Assembly: GCF_001667315.1 (NCBI RefSeq)
Contig: NZ_LZHT01000110.1
Location: 62,001-126,000, forward strand
DNA from: Mycobacterium sp. 852002-10029_SCH5224772
Lineage (GTDB): Bacteria; Actinomycetota; Actinomycetes; Mycobacteriales; Mycobacteriaceae
Reading direction: 5' to 3'
DNA: 64,000 bases
Shown here: positions 47,309-55,517 of the stretch, piece after piece
Numbering within the stretch: the first letter of the stretch is position 1
Layout: each line of letters begins with the position of its first letter
Notes under the pieces: model-generated
Seen by the model: only the letters and a program-made list of their open reading frames with translations
Database searches by the model: none
What the model was told of the DNA's origin: nothing
Position numbers and translations under genes: made by a program

Positions 47309-48822
47309 GTGAAGAGCCCTCCCAGGGCCGCCGCCGCCGGCAGCAGGACGATGAATGCGAGCACTTCCACCCATTCCACGGTCAACCGGATGAACGGTCT
47401 GAACCGCATCGTCGGCACCAAAAGCGCTGCGGCCAAACCCAATGCGGCGAATGTCGCCACGGCGACCACCGGCCACAGCAGTCCCGTCATCGCGTCTTTC
47501 GGCCCGGCGACGGCGTATTTGACGACTCCGGCGCACACCGCGGCCGACGCGCCGCACACCAGCGCGACGGCCTGGTATTTGGCGGCGAATCCGCGGCCCT
47601 GGGTGATGAAGATCCCCACCACCAGCCCGGCGACCACCAGCGCCAGCCACGCCCACTGGCGTCCCGGCGTCAACACGCCCCACACCGCGGCCGGCAGCAC
47701 TATCGACACCCCGACGCACAGACCCACCTGGACCGCGTTGACCAATCGCGCCGAGGCGGCGATCGCGGCGCCGCGCGCGGTGATGTCGGTCAATTCGTTG
47801 TCTTCGTCCTCGGATTCGTCCTCGCTGACCGGAGACACGGTGTCGACCGGCATCCCCTCGCGCCGCGCGAACAAGTCCCGTCCGGTGATCGACCCGAAAT
47901 GCGGCGGCCTGACGCGTGCCACCCACAACGCGATCAGCGGGGTCATCCGGACCAGGACAAGCAATCCGACCAGCACGCATACCGCCAGCACCTGCGCCGA
48001 GGCCGGCCGGAACATCCGGACGGCGGCAACGACGGCCAGGACGCCGCACACCGTCACCACGGCGGTGACCACCGCGGTCTGCCACCGGTTGCGCGCCGTC
48101 ACCCCGATCGCGACGGCGCCCAGGATTACCACCACGGCGCCGATCAGCCCGTGCGCTGCGCCGAGCACACCGGGCGGCGCGCAGGCGCCGGCGGTGGCCA
48201 GCGAGACCACCGCAAGCCAGGCGAACCCGCTGAACAGATCCCGCCGCCGTCGCCATCCGCTTCGCACCACCAGCGTCGCGATGACCAGGAGGACACCGAC
48301 CGCGCCCGCCACCGCGGCCGGGAGCGGGCCGTCGGTGAATGTCCGTGCCCGCAGCGTCAGCGCCACCACGACCGAGACCGCCATCGCGATGACCGCGACC
48401 GCCGTGTGCGCGGCTGTCAGCGGCGTCACCGGCGCGAACATCCGATCGCCTCCGTCGCGGCCCAGCCACTTGCCCATGGCGGCCAGCCCCGTCGACAGCG
48501 ACTCGTACTGCGGTTCGAACGACTCCCCGTCGACCCTGGGCACCAGGACCAGGGTGTCGCCGTCCTGGACGCCCAGCTCGTCGAGGCTCTTATTGATATC
48601 GAGCCGCACCCCATTGATCTTGTGGAGTTCGTAGCTGCCCGGCGGCAACGAAATACCGTCAAAACCTTTGCGCTTCAGGTCCGCATCGAACAGCTCGACC
48701 ATTCCCTCGAAGAATCCCTCCATCGGAATTCCGGCGGGGAAAACTTGGGAACACAGATGCTTCTCGTAAGAAATGTTGACCGCACAACGCGCCGGAAAAG
48801 CGACCTTATGCGGCGAGGTCAC
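47293..48822 (-). CDS. eccD2: ESX-2 transmembrane pore protein EccD2
   Basis: 509-residue protein, the same length as I recall for Rv3887c. The N-terminal 100 residues form the ubiquitin-like domain (DKSLDELGVQDGDTLVLVPR-type core). About eleven hydrophobic helices follow, as expected for EccD, with an acidic cytoplasmic loop (PVSEDESEDEDNEL). EccD dimers line the ESX membrane pore. It overlaps the start of mycP2 downstream and the Rv3888c-like stop upstream, so translation is coupled. Confidence 0.94.
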   Translation of the reverse strand: MTSPHKVAFPARCAVNISYEKHLCSQVFPAGIPMEGFFEGMVELFDADLKRKGFDGISLPPGSYELHKINGVRLDINKSLDELGVQDGDTLVLVPRVDGESFEPQYESLSTGLAAMGKWLGRDGGDRMFAPVTPLTAAHTAVAVIAMAVSVVVALTLRARTFTDGPLPAAVAGAVGVLLVIATLVVRSGWRRRRDLFSGFAWLAVVSLATAGACAPPGVLGAAHGLIGAVVVILGAVAIGVTARNRWQTAVVTAVVTVCGVLAVVAAVRMFRPASAQVLAVCVLVGLLVLVRMTPLIALWVARVRPPHFGSITGRDLFARREGMPVDTVSPVSEDESEDEDNELTDITARGAAIAASARLVNAVQVGLCVGVSIVLPAAVWGVLTPGRQWAWLALVVAGLVVGIFITQGRGFAAKYQAVALVCGASAAVCAGVVKYAVAGPKDAMTGLLWPVVAVATFAALGLAAALLVPTMRFRPFIRLTVEWVEVLAFIVLLPAAAALGGLFTWIRH

Positions 48823-49844
48823 GGCACCGCCCGCTCGGCATCGGGAATGTATTTGTCGGCCAGCCCCGCGGTGATTTCAAAGAGGCGCAATCGCGTCTTT
48901 TTCTTCAACTCGTGAACCGTATCGATGATGCCGCCTTTGGCGAGGTGCGGATCAAACGGCAGCGCTTCGACGGTCGCCCCGACCTTGGTGAACCGCTCGG
49001 TCAGGTAAGCCAGCGCATCCTTGTCGGTGATCTGGTCGGTGTGGTTCACGATCACGGTGCTGCGCGAGACCAACTCGTGGTAGCCCTGCGACCGCAGGTA
49101 ATCCACCGCCCTCAGCACCGGGCGTGAGCGATCCGCGGTGATCCCCGAAACGAACACGAGGGTATCGGTGTTCTCCAATACCGGTTTCATCACTTCGTGT
49201 TCGAGATCGGGAGAGGTGTCGACGACCATGACCGTGTGGGTGCGCCGCAGCCGCGACAGCACCCCGGAAAACATCGCCGGCACCAACGGCCTGGGCTGGT
49301 CCGAGGTGCGGTTCCCGGCCAGCACATCGAGACCAACTGCGTTCTGCCCCAGATGTTCTCGGATATCGGCGTAGCCCTGGACATCGGTGTCGTTGATGAT
49401 CGCGGTGTAGTCGCCCGGCGGGGAGTCGTCGATGCGGTCGGCCAGCGTGCCGAAACCGGGCACGGCGTCGATCGCAATCACGTTCTGCGGGCGGCATTCC
49501 CGGAACACGCCGCCGAGGCAGGCGACGAGCGTCGTGACCCCGACGCCGCCCTTGCCGGAGACCACGGTGATCACATACTGCCGTCGGATATGCCGTCGGA
49601 TACGGTTTTGTAAATCACGGTAGTGCCGTTCGCGGGGAGATTCGCCCGGATTTATTTTTCGAAATGAGATGGCGTAAATGAATTTCCGCCAGCCCGACCC
49701 CGGTGGAATCTTTCGTGGCGCGGCCAGATCGGTAATTCGCATCGTGTCGGATACCGAATCCGGGAAGTTGCTGCCCCTTGACGGATCCCCCCGTCTGAGC
49801 GCTCCTTCGTCCGACATATTCGGGTCATTCCAAGGGCTCGTCAC
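48819..49844 (-). CDS. MinD/ParA-like ESX-2 protein with altered P-loop (Rv3888c-like)
   Basis: 341-residue protein of the MinD/FlhG class. The deviant Walker A reads SGKGGVGVTTL: the family's first Lys is present but the invariant P-loop Lys is Val. Codons (GGG GTC ACG ACG) were checked on the complementary strand. Walker A' is AIDAVPGFGTLADRID and Walker B is VMVVDTSPD. The paralogue at 38936 has the canonical KGGVGKTS, so the change is specific to this gene. It may bind but not hydrolyse ATP, or use another mode. Lies between espG2 and eccD2. Confidence 0.9.
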   Translation of the reverse strand: MTSPWNDPNMSDEGALRRGDPSRGSNFPDSVSDTMRITDLAAPRKIPPGSGWRKFIYAISFRKINPGESPRERHYRDLQNRIRRHIRRQYVITVVSGKGGVGVTTLVACLGGVFRECRPQNVIAIDAVPGFGTLADRIDDSPPGDYTAIINDTDVQGYADIREHLGQNAVGLDVLAGNRTSDQPRPLVPAMFSGVLSRLRRTHTVMVVDTSPDLEHEVMKPVLENTDTLVFVSGITADRSRPVLRAVDYLRSQGYHELVSRSTVIVNHTDQITDKDALAYLTERFTKVGATVEALPFDPHLAKGGIIDTVHELKKKTRLRLFEITAGLADKYIPDAERAVP

Positions 49845-49971
49845 GACGAGATGCTAACACGGTTCGCGATACCGCGTTTACCTGTTCAGAAACCTTTCAA
49901 GTGCGACAGGCGTTGTTATTACAAGACTTTGGTTGACTAAGTTACTTCGGCATCCGATAACCGGAGCGCGC

Positions 49972-50802
49972 TCACACCACCCGCCGATATGAGTGCCACT
50001 CGTCGCCCGCGGGCAGCCGGCGGATGAGCCGTTGCACGGCTCCGCCGATGTCGCTACGCGAGCCGGGCGAGAGAATCTGATAGCGACGCTGCCCCGAGGT
50101 GACGCTTTCGATGCAGACCCGGCCCCCGGGGGTGTCGACGATGGACACCGTCGAATCGCCGACGGCCACGCGCGCCAATTCGTCCGGTCCGACACCGGCC
50201 TGCAGCGCGACGATGTTCGCGTGTGCGGACCGCGCGCGATCGGCGGCCGTCAGAACCACCTGCAGCTGGTCGGCGTCGAGGCGCTGTTCGAGCAGGAACG
50301 CTCGCAGGCTGGCGGTGTCGCGCACCGAATTCAGCAGTTGCTCGGTATCCAGGGTCACGGGCCGCAGCGGTGCCGCCTCGGACACGCCGCACAGCCGCTC
50401 GATCTGACCGACCACGAGCTCGCTGGCCGAGGATTCGTTGTTCGCCGTGCCGGCGGGGTACAAACGCACCAGGTCACCATGCCGCTCCAGGACCACCCAC
50501 CAGGTGGCGAAACGGTTGATCGACGCACGCGTCGGCTCGCGGCCCGGCACACCGATCATCACGACCAGCCCCAGGTCTCGCCGCAACAGGACGGTGAGCC
50601 ATTCGCGGATCATCGGGTCGACGTTGCCCGCCTCATCGAGCGCACCGGCGGCCACCAACTCGGCGGCCGCGGGGTGGCCCAGCGCGCGCTCCGGGGTGTC
50701 GAGCCGCGGCAGCATGGGCCGCAGCCCCAGCTCAGGGCAGGTTTGCTCCACTCCGGTGATCGCCTGCAACACCCACAAGCCATCGACCGTCGTTGTCAGC
50801 AC
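49972..50802 (-). CDS. espG2: ESX-2 secretion chaperone EspG2
   Basis: 276-residue EspG-family protein, the same length as I recall for Rv3889c. It starts MLTTTVDGLWVLQAITGVEQTCPELG and contains the family strand pattern VVLERHGDLVRLYPAGTA. EspG proteins bind the hydrophobic tip of PE-PPE dimers, here probably PE36/PPE69, and hold them soluble until export. Cytoplasmic. It appears intact. Confidence 0.93.
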   Translation of the reverse strand: MLTTTVDGLWVLQAITGVEQTCPELGLRPMLPRLDTPERALGHPAAAELVAAGALDEAGNVDPMIREWLTVLLRRDLGLVVMIGVPGREPTRASINRFATWWVVLERHGDLVRLYPAGTANNESSASELVVGQIERLCGVSEAAPLRPVTLDTEQLLNSVRDTASLRAFLLEQRLDADQLQVVLTAADRARSAHANIVALQAGVGPDELARVAVGDSTVSIVDTPGGRVCIESVTSGQRRYQILSPGSRSDIGGAVQRLIRRLPAGDEWHSYRRVV

Positions 50803-50914
50803 GTCGCTCCCCTAATCAGCGACCCCCTCGATCGGCGGAGAAGAGACCGAAGGTGGGGCACATACGCCTCGGCGCAGCTACCCCACCTCCGCTTGTCCCG
50901 GTGGTCGAGCGGGC

Positions 50915-51202
50915 TCAGAACAGGCCGGCGATGTGCTGGTCGGTGCTGAGCGCGCTGTCGAGCACGTGCGAGGTCGTCTGCCCGTGCTGACGGATGGTGT
51001 CGATGAGGCCCTGCAGCCCGGACAGCATCTGCGCCTGCGCCTCGAAGAAGCCCGATGCGCCGTGGCCGGCGAAGAATTCTTGCAGGGCGTGCGTCCGGTT
51101 CGAGGTGTCGTCGAAAATGGACTGCAGCTGGCCGGCGCGGGAAGCGACATCGGTGGCGAAGTCGGCTACGGCACCCGGGTTGTAAGTGATCGGGTCGGAC
51201 AT
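50915..51202 (-). CDS. esxC: WXG100-family ESX-2 substrate EsxC
   Basis: 95-residue helical hairpin protein, same length as Rv3890c. It begins MSDPITYNPGAVADFATDV and ends TDQHIAGLF. The central turn reads GHGASGFFEAQAQML, so the classical W-x-G is replaced by H-G, as I recall for EsxC of M. tuberculosis. Expected to pair with EsxD from the next gene. Secreted as a dimer without a signal peptide. Confidence 0.94.
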   Translation of the reverse strand: MSDPITYNPGAVADFATDVASRAGQLQSIFDDTSNRTHALQEFFAGHGASGFFEAQAQMLSGLQGLIDTIRQHGQTTSHVLDSALSTDQHIAGLF

Positions 51203-51253
51203 TACGAATTTCCTTTCAAAGACCTTTATGAATTGACGAATGAGTGGATTAGG

Positions 51254-51568
51254 TCAGGAGCCGTGGCCGCCGAAAAGCGCGGTAAAGGCGTGCGAGGAAT
51301 CCGCCTCGTGGCCTTCCATCAGTGCCGCCGCCTTCGTGAGGCCCTCAGCCAGACGCGTGCCGCCGGTCAAGACTTTGTTCAAGTCATTTTGGACCTCGAT
51401 GGCCGTCGCGTGCGACGCGGCGACCGCATCACCAGACCAGGTGGCCGGGTTCATCACATTTTCCTGATTTGCGACGTACCCCTGACCGATCCCGATCGCA
51501 TGTTCCATGTTCGCCTGAATCGCGTTCGAAGTATCGCGAAGCATTTGCGGGGTCACCTTGATTGTCAC
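51254..51568 (-). CDS. esxD: WXG100-family ESX-2 substrate EsxD
   Basis: 104-residue WXG100 protein. The start is GTG 51568 (MTIKVTPQMLRDTSN), preceded by GAAGGAG; a longer in-frame start would add a foreign-looking segment and is rejected. The turn motif is NPATWSGDAV (W-S-G) and the C-terminus ends ALFGGHGS. Close to Rv3891c. Predicted partner of EsxC, which follows it by 51 bp. Confidence 0.93.
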   Translation of the reverse strand: MTIKVTPQMLRDTSNAIQANMEHAIGIGQGYVANQENVMNPATWSGDAVAASHATAIEVQNDLNKVLTGGTRLAEGLTKAAALMEGHEADSSHAFTALFGGHGS

Positions 51569-51669
51569 GGAATTCTCCTTCTGCGTTGGCCGCCCCCCGT
51601 AAGGGCATGAAGCGAAGTGTATGGCGGCTATTTGGACCTGTCGATTCACCTTTCACCAGGGGGTGGGCT

Positions 51670-52839
51670 TCAGACTCTGGCGTCCACAACCCGCACGGTG
51701 GCGGGCTGTTCGGCTTTGTCACGGGATCCGCGGTCGCCTCCCGCGCCGTGCCCCACGGGCATACCGCCCATCGGGGCACCACCCATCGTCGTGGTCTGCG
51801 GCCGCATGGCCTCGGCGCCCAATGCCCCCGCCGGACGCAGCCCCACCGGCCGGCCGCTGGTGGCGGGTTCGAAGGCGCTGACCGGCCGGGTGAAACTGGT
51901 CGCGGGGACGCCCGCGCTACCCATGGACGCGCCGCCGGCTTCCGCCGCGGAAAGTCCGGTGGCCGACACCGCCGAGACTGCGGGCGTCGCCCCGCCCATA
52001 CCCATGGCGCCGGGATTGGCGAACATGCCCATCAGCGGCTGCATCATCTGCATCGGAGCCTGCATCGCCTGCATAGGAGCCTGCATCATCTGGGGCGCCG
52101 CGCCCATCATCTGCTGCACGGGCTGCATGAAGGTGCCGGCCTGACCCATGAAGTCCTGGGCACCCGAGGTCGCCTGGCCCGCGCCCTGAGTCCCCGTCTG
52201 GGCGCCCTGCATGGCGGCGCGCATACCGTCGCCGGCGCCCATTTGCGCGGCGGACTCGCCAACCGCCGCCGCCGCCTGCGCCGGCGCCGCCGGTGAGGCG
52301 CCCATGGTGGCGATCGGCGGCGGAATGGTCAGGCTTTGGGACAAGGCCGTGAGGATCGTTCCGTAACTGGCCCCGACCGCGGAGTTGTTCGGCCACATCG
52401 ACCCGAAGTACTCGAGCTCCAGCGACGTGATGCGTGGGGTCAAGGCGCCGAGCACCAGCGGGTTGATGCCGTAGTCGGTGGCGGTCTCGGTGCGGTTCTC
52501 GAGGCATTCGGGAGCGGGGCGCATCGAACCGTATGCCATCTGATACGCCGAGACCGCGGTCGACACCACCGCCGGCTTGACGTCGACCCAGCCGGCCAGC
52601 CCGTGCAGCGACGCGTTCAGCGCGGTGGCGTTGGCCGCCGAGGCCAACGATCCACCGCCCGTCCAGCTCGCCGACGTCGCGACGGTGTTGATCGTCGAGG
52701 CGATGCTGGAGCCGTGATGGGTAGCCGCCAATGCCGTCCAGGCGGCCTGGTTCGCCAAATGGGTGACGACGCCGGCGCCCGCCTTGAGTAGCAGATCGTT
52801 TTCCTCAGGCGTACGCGCAGCCCACCCCGGATCGGCCAT
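51670..52839 (-). CDS. PPE69: PPE-family protein PPE69
   Basis: 389-residue ESX-2-linked PPE protein from MADPGWAARTPEENDLLL at 52839. As in M. tuberculosis Rv3892c, the N-terminus is divergent and lacks a literal PPE tripeptide. The N-terminal 180 residues are the helical PPE domain. The rest is Met/Gln/Ala/Gly-rich low complexity with tandem APMQAMQAPMQMMQPLM-type repeats, ending in a charged tail. Expected to be exported as a dimer with PE36 through EspG2. Repeat number is likely variable between strains. Confidence 0.9.
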   Translation of the reverse strand: MADPGWAARTPEENDLLLKAGAGVVTHLANQAAWTALAATHHGSSIASTINTVATSASWTGGGSLASAANATALNASLHGLAGWVDVKPAVVSTAVSAYQMAYGSMRPAPECLENRTETATDYGINPLVLGALTPRITSLELEYFGSMWPNNSAVGASYGTILTALSQSLTIPPPIATMGASPAAPAQAAAAVGESAAQMGAGDGMRAAMQGAQTGTQGAGQATSGAQDFMGQAGTFMQPVQQMMGAAPQMMQAPMQAMQAPMQMMQPLMGMFANPGAMGMGGATPAVSAVSATGLSAAEAGGASMGSAGVPATSFTRPVSAFEPATSGRPVGLRPAGALGAEAMRPQTTTMGGAPMGGMPVGHGAGGDRGSRDKAEQPATVRVVDARV

Positions 52840-52870
52840 GCGCACTTCCCCCTTTAGACGTCGCTAGCGG

Positions 52871-53179
52871 CTAAGCGCCAATGGCCAGCGTCAGGCTGCG
52901 CATGAGCTCGGTAACCACGTACGTGCCCGAGGCGAGGCTCTGGGTGCCGGCGAACAGGCCGCGCTGGGCGGCGTGCTCGGACACTACGCCCAGGTAGCCC
53001 GCGCCGCACGCGTTCAGCGCCGCCGCGAACATCGCCGAGTCCGGGTCACCACCCATCGGCAGCACTCCCAGCAGGACCGGCGACGCCGCCGAGGCGGCCG
53101 CCTCGGTCTCGGCGCTGATCGCCGTCTCGGCGCTTGACGATGCCAGAACCGCTTCTGACTGCACCGACATACCAACCAT
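52871..53179 (-). CDS. PE36: PE-family protein PE36
   Basis: 102-residue PE-like protein with the helical hairpin core SVQSEAVLASSSAETAIS and LNACGAGYLGVVSEHAAQRGLF, ending LMRSLTLAIGA. ATG 53179 is used; ATG 53170 is three codons later. Adjacent to PPE69 with 31 bp between, so they form a pair. In H37Rv the next genes upstream would be eccC2 and eccB2. Here none follows, and this is the first gene of the ESX-2 transcript. Confidence 0.88.
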   Translation of the reverse strand: MVGMSVQSEAVLASSSAETAISAETEAAASAASPVLLGVLPMGGDPDSAMFAAALNACGAGYLGVVSEHAAQRGLFAGTQSLASGTYVVTELMRSLTLAIGA

Positions 53180-53430
53180 GATTTTCCCTCCGAACGCTCA
53201 ACGCCAAAGCGACGTGCTTGGGGCCTTAGTGTAGTGCGGTTTTGGTGATCTTGTATTCACTGCCTATCGGCCGGATCAAAGGCCCCTGATTTCGACAAAT
53301 TCTGCTGGTCCCAAGCGCGAAACTGACGATTCCCATAAGGAGTCGTCGATAAACCTCAGTCGCCACTCAAGACCCGATAGTCACAAAAGCACCGGCTTAA
53401 CTCGTGGCGGTCGCGTCCTGAGCGCTTTTG
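53180..53430. other. Intergenic region at the ESX-2 breakpoint
   Basis: 251 bp upstream of PE36, at the point where eccC2/eccB2 would begin in H37Rv. No coding frame with FtsK/SpoIIIE motifs is visible. It contains AT-richer segments suitable for a PE36 promoter. Confidence 0.55.
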
Positions 53431-53775
53431 TCAAACGCGGTCGTGATCGCATTCCGCTTCGAGTCGAGTCGAGTCGAATGGGCCATACCAAATAGCGGCG
53501 TAATAGCCACCGGGGATATTGCGGCGAATGGCAAGTCGGGTGGATGACGGTGGCACCGATTCCGGCGACATGAACCGGTATGTACCCGGCTTGCTCCAGC
53601 CCGGCCGGTACGCAAACTCGTCTGCGGTCGCAACGAACGGCTCGAATCCGAGGAGCGGCATCCGCGCGTCGTAACAGGCTTTGGCGGCCGGTGGATCCGG
53701 CACGTCGACACCGGGGTGGCCCAGCACCGCGTCAGCGTCCCGCTTCGCCGGCGTGGTCCGCGCGCTGACCCACAT
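53431..53775 (-). CDS. Hypothetical protein or gene remnant beside ESX-2
   Basis: 114-residue frame from ATG 53775 that keeps good codon use to its end, MPLLGFEPFVATADEFAYRP, GTYRFMSPESVPPSS and GGYYAAIWYGPFDSTRLEAE. The frame stays open upstream only to a stop at 53851-53853 with no better start. It reads like the C-terminal part of an exported or cell-surface protein, and may be a shortened relic. No family recognised. Confidence 0.45.
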   Translation of the reverse strand: MWVSARTTPAKRDADAVLGHPGVDVPDPPAAKACYDARMPLLGFEPFVATADEFAYRPGWSKPGTYRFMSPESVPPSSTRLAIRRNIPGGYYAAIWYGPFDSTRLEAECDHDRV

Positions 53776-53933
53776 GCCCTCCGGCGGCAGCTCTCCTCGC
53801 CCGGGACTCGCGATCGGGCGAACCGGTACGTCGCCGCAGGCACAGGTCCGTCAGCGTCTGTCGGTTCATGCGGCAAAGCCGACATGGAATCCGGTTGCCA
53901 CACAGAGCATTTCGACCACGACGCGGGCCGCCG

Positions 53934-55262
53934 CTAGGCGGGGCCGCGCCCATCGCCGGCCAGCCTCAGCAGAAGACGCGTTCCACCAAGCGGGCTGGTC
54001 TGCAGTGCCGCTGTGCCGCCGTGCAATTCGGCTTGCTGGGCGACCAGCGCCAGACCTAACCCCGACCCCGAGCGCGACGCTGTCGATCCGCGGGCGAAGC
54101 GCTCGAACACCGTGGCACGCTCGGACTCCGGAACCCCGGTGCCGTCGTCGTCGATCGCGATCTCCACGCCCTCACCGGAACTGTTGACGGTCAGCTGGAT
54201 CTTGCCGGCATTGCCGTGCTTGACCGCGTTGGCGATCGCGTTGTCGATCACCAGCCGCAACCCGGTGGGCAGCCCGATCATCAGCACCGTCGGCGAGGGC
54301 ACCAGTGACACCTCGGTGTCGGGGTAGATGCGCAGCGCGTCGTGCGCGGCACGGTCCAGTAGCTCGGTGATGTCGAACGGGACGAAATCGTCGACCGTGG
54401 TCAGTTCGCCCTGGGCCAGCCGCTCCAGCGCGGTCAGCGTCCCTTCGATGCGGCTCTGAGTGCGGATGACGTCGCCGATGACCTCGTGACGCTGCTCGGG
54501 AGGCAGGTCCAGGGTGGACAACACCTCGAGGTTGGTGCGCATGGCCGTCAGCGGTGTGCGCAGCTCGTGCGAGGCGACCGCGGCGAAGTCGCGGGCCGAC
54601 TCGAGCGCGGCCCTGGTGCGCTGCTGCTCCTTGCCGATGCGGTCCAGCATTCCCTCGACCGCCTCGGCGATCTCGACGGCCTCGCGCACTCCGCGAACCT
54701 GGACTTCGTCGGGGCTGGACTGGGCATTGATCGCGCGGGCCTGCTGCGCCAGCAGCAGGAACGGATTGACCATGATCAACGAGATCACCCAGCCCACCAC
54801 GACCGTGCCGCCGATCACGCTGGCACAGATCAACAGCACCCGCAGATGCAATTCGTTGATCCGATGCTGGGCCTCGGCCAACGGGGCGGCCAGGGCTATC
54901 GAGGCAGGGCCCGCGCTGAAGGTACGAACGCGGTACTGCACCCCGTTGATGGTGGTGTTGGCGTAGCCGTCGGGGAGTTGGGGCAACACGATGCTGCTGG
55001 GCGCCGACACGGTCACACCGCCGATGCGCGCGGTGCGCACCAGGTTGCCGTCCGGCATGTGCCGGTCGGGGCTGGCGGGCGGCGCGGTGTTGAGCAGGCT
55101 GCTGATGTCGCCCAGGCTGGACACCGAATCGAGCCGGCGGTCGAGCTGGCTGTACTGGTCGTTCGTGACGCCCACCCATACCCAGGTGCCCAGCAGCACG
55201 ACGAGGGTCATCACCGACAGGGCGGCGACGATGACGATGGTGCGCAACGACAGCACCCGCAT
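53934..55262 (-). CDS. PrrB-like sensor histidine kinase, apparently orphan
   Basis: 442-residue kinase closely resembling PrrB (Rv0902c). It has an N-terminal transmembrane helix (IVIVAALSVMTLVVLLGTWVWVG), an extracytoplasmic domain, a second helix (VLLICASVIGGTVVVGWVISLI), a HAMP region, the H-box FAAVASHELRTPLTAMRTNLE (His about residue 231), and N, G1 and G2 boxes (DNAIANAVKH, DDDGTGVP, GSGLGLALV). All catalytic residues are intact. No response regulator gene is next to it; the upstream gene is a divergent TetR. ATG 55262 is preferred; a good AAGGAG is too far upstream for it. Confidence 0.9.
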   Translation of the reverse strand: MRVLSLRTIVIVAALSVMTLVVLLGTWVWVGVTNDQYSQLDRRLDSVSSLGDISSLLNTAPPASPDRHMPDGNLVRTARIGGVTVSAPSSIVLPQLPDGYANTTINGVQYRVRTFSAGPASIALAAPLAEAQHRINELHLRVLLICASVIGGTVVVGWVISLIMVNPFLLLAQQARAINAQSSPDEVQVRGVREAVEIAEAVEGMLDRIGKEQQRTRAALESARDFAAVASHELRTPLTAMRTNLEVLSTLDLPPEQRHEVIGDVIRTQSRIEGTLTALERLAQGELTTVDDFVPFDITELLDRAAHDALRIYPDTEVSLVPSPTVLMIGLPTGLRLVIDNAIANAVKHGNAGKIQLTVNSSGEGVEIAIDDDGTGVPESERATVFERFARGSTASRSGSGLGLALVAQQAELHGGTAALQTSPLGGTRLLLRLAGDGRGPA

Positions 55263-55496
55263 CGGCAGCTGTACATGCGGGAAGACGCGGATGTCAGGCT
55301 CCTTCGGTGGTTGGCTGGTCGGCGGTGAGGCACGACCGACCACGGGGCCTTGTCGACCAACCCGAGTACAACCCTCACGGCAGTAGCGGTTCGGCGCGTT
55401 CAAGCCTGGTGGCGTTTCACAAGAATTTACCGCTAACCGCGTCCGCCTCCGCCGCATCACCGGCCAAGGACCGGGTGCCGTTTTGCTACGGACGCG

Positions 55497-55516
55497 GTGA
55501 GTGAGTACTCTCTCAC
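55497..55516. promoter_or_regulatory. Predicted TetR operator (20-bp palindrome)
   Basis: GTGAGTGAGTACTCTCTCAC, with halves that pair at 9 of 10 positions. It ends 1 bp before GTG 55518, and lies in the divergent space between the kinase and the TetR gene. Autoregulation of the TetR-acyl-CoA dehydrogenase operon is the likely use. Confidence 0.7.
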
Positions 55517-55517
55517 C

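Noticed and set aside
47309..48469. In-frame extension upstream of mycP2
   Set aside because: The added 387 residues are Gly/Arg-rich and lie over eccD2; the signal peptide begins at GTG 47308.
47227..48915. 562-codon plus-strand frame over eccD2
   Set aside because: Antisense to eccD2 and rich in Arg/His/Gln; no domain.
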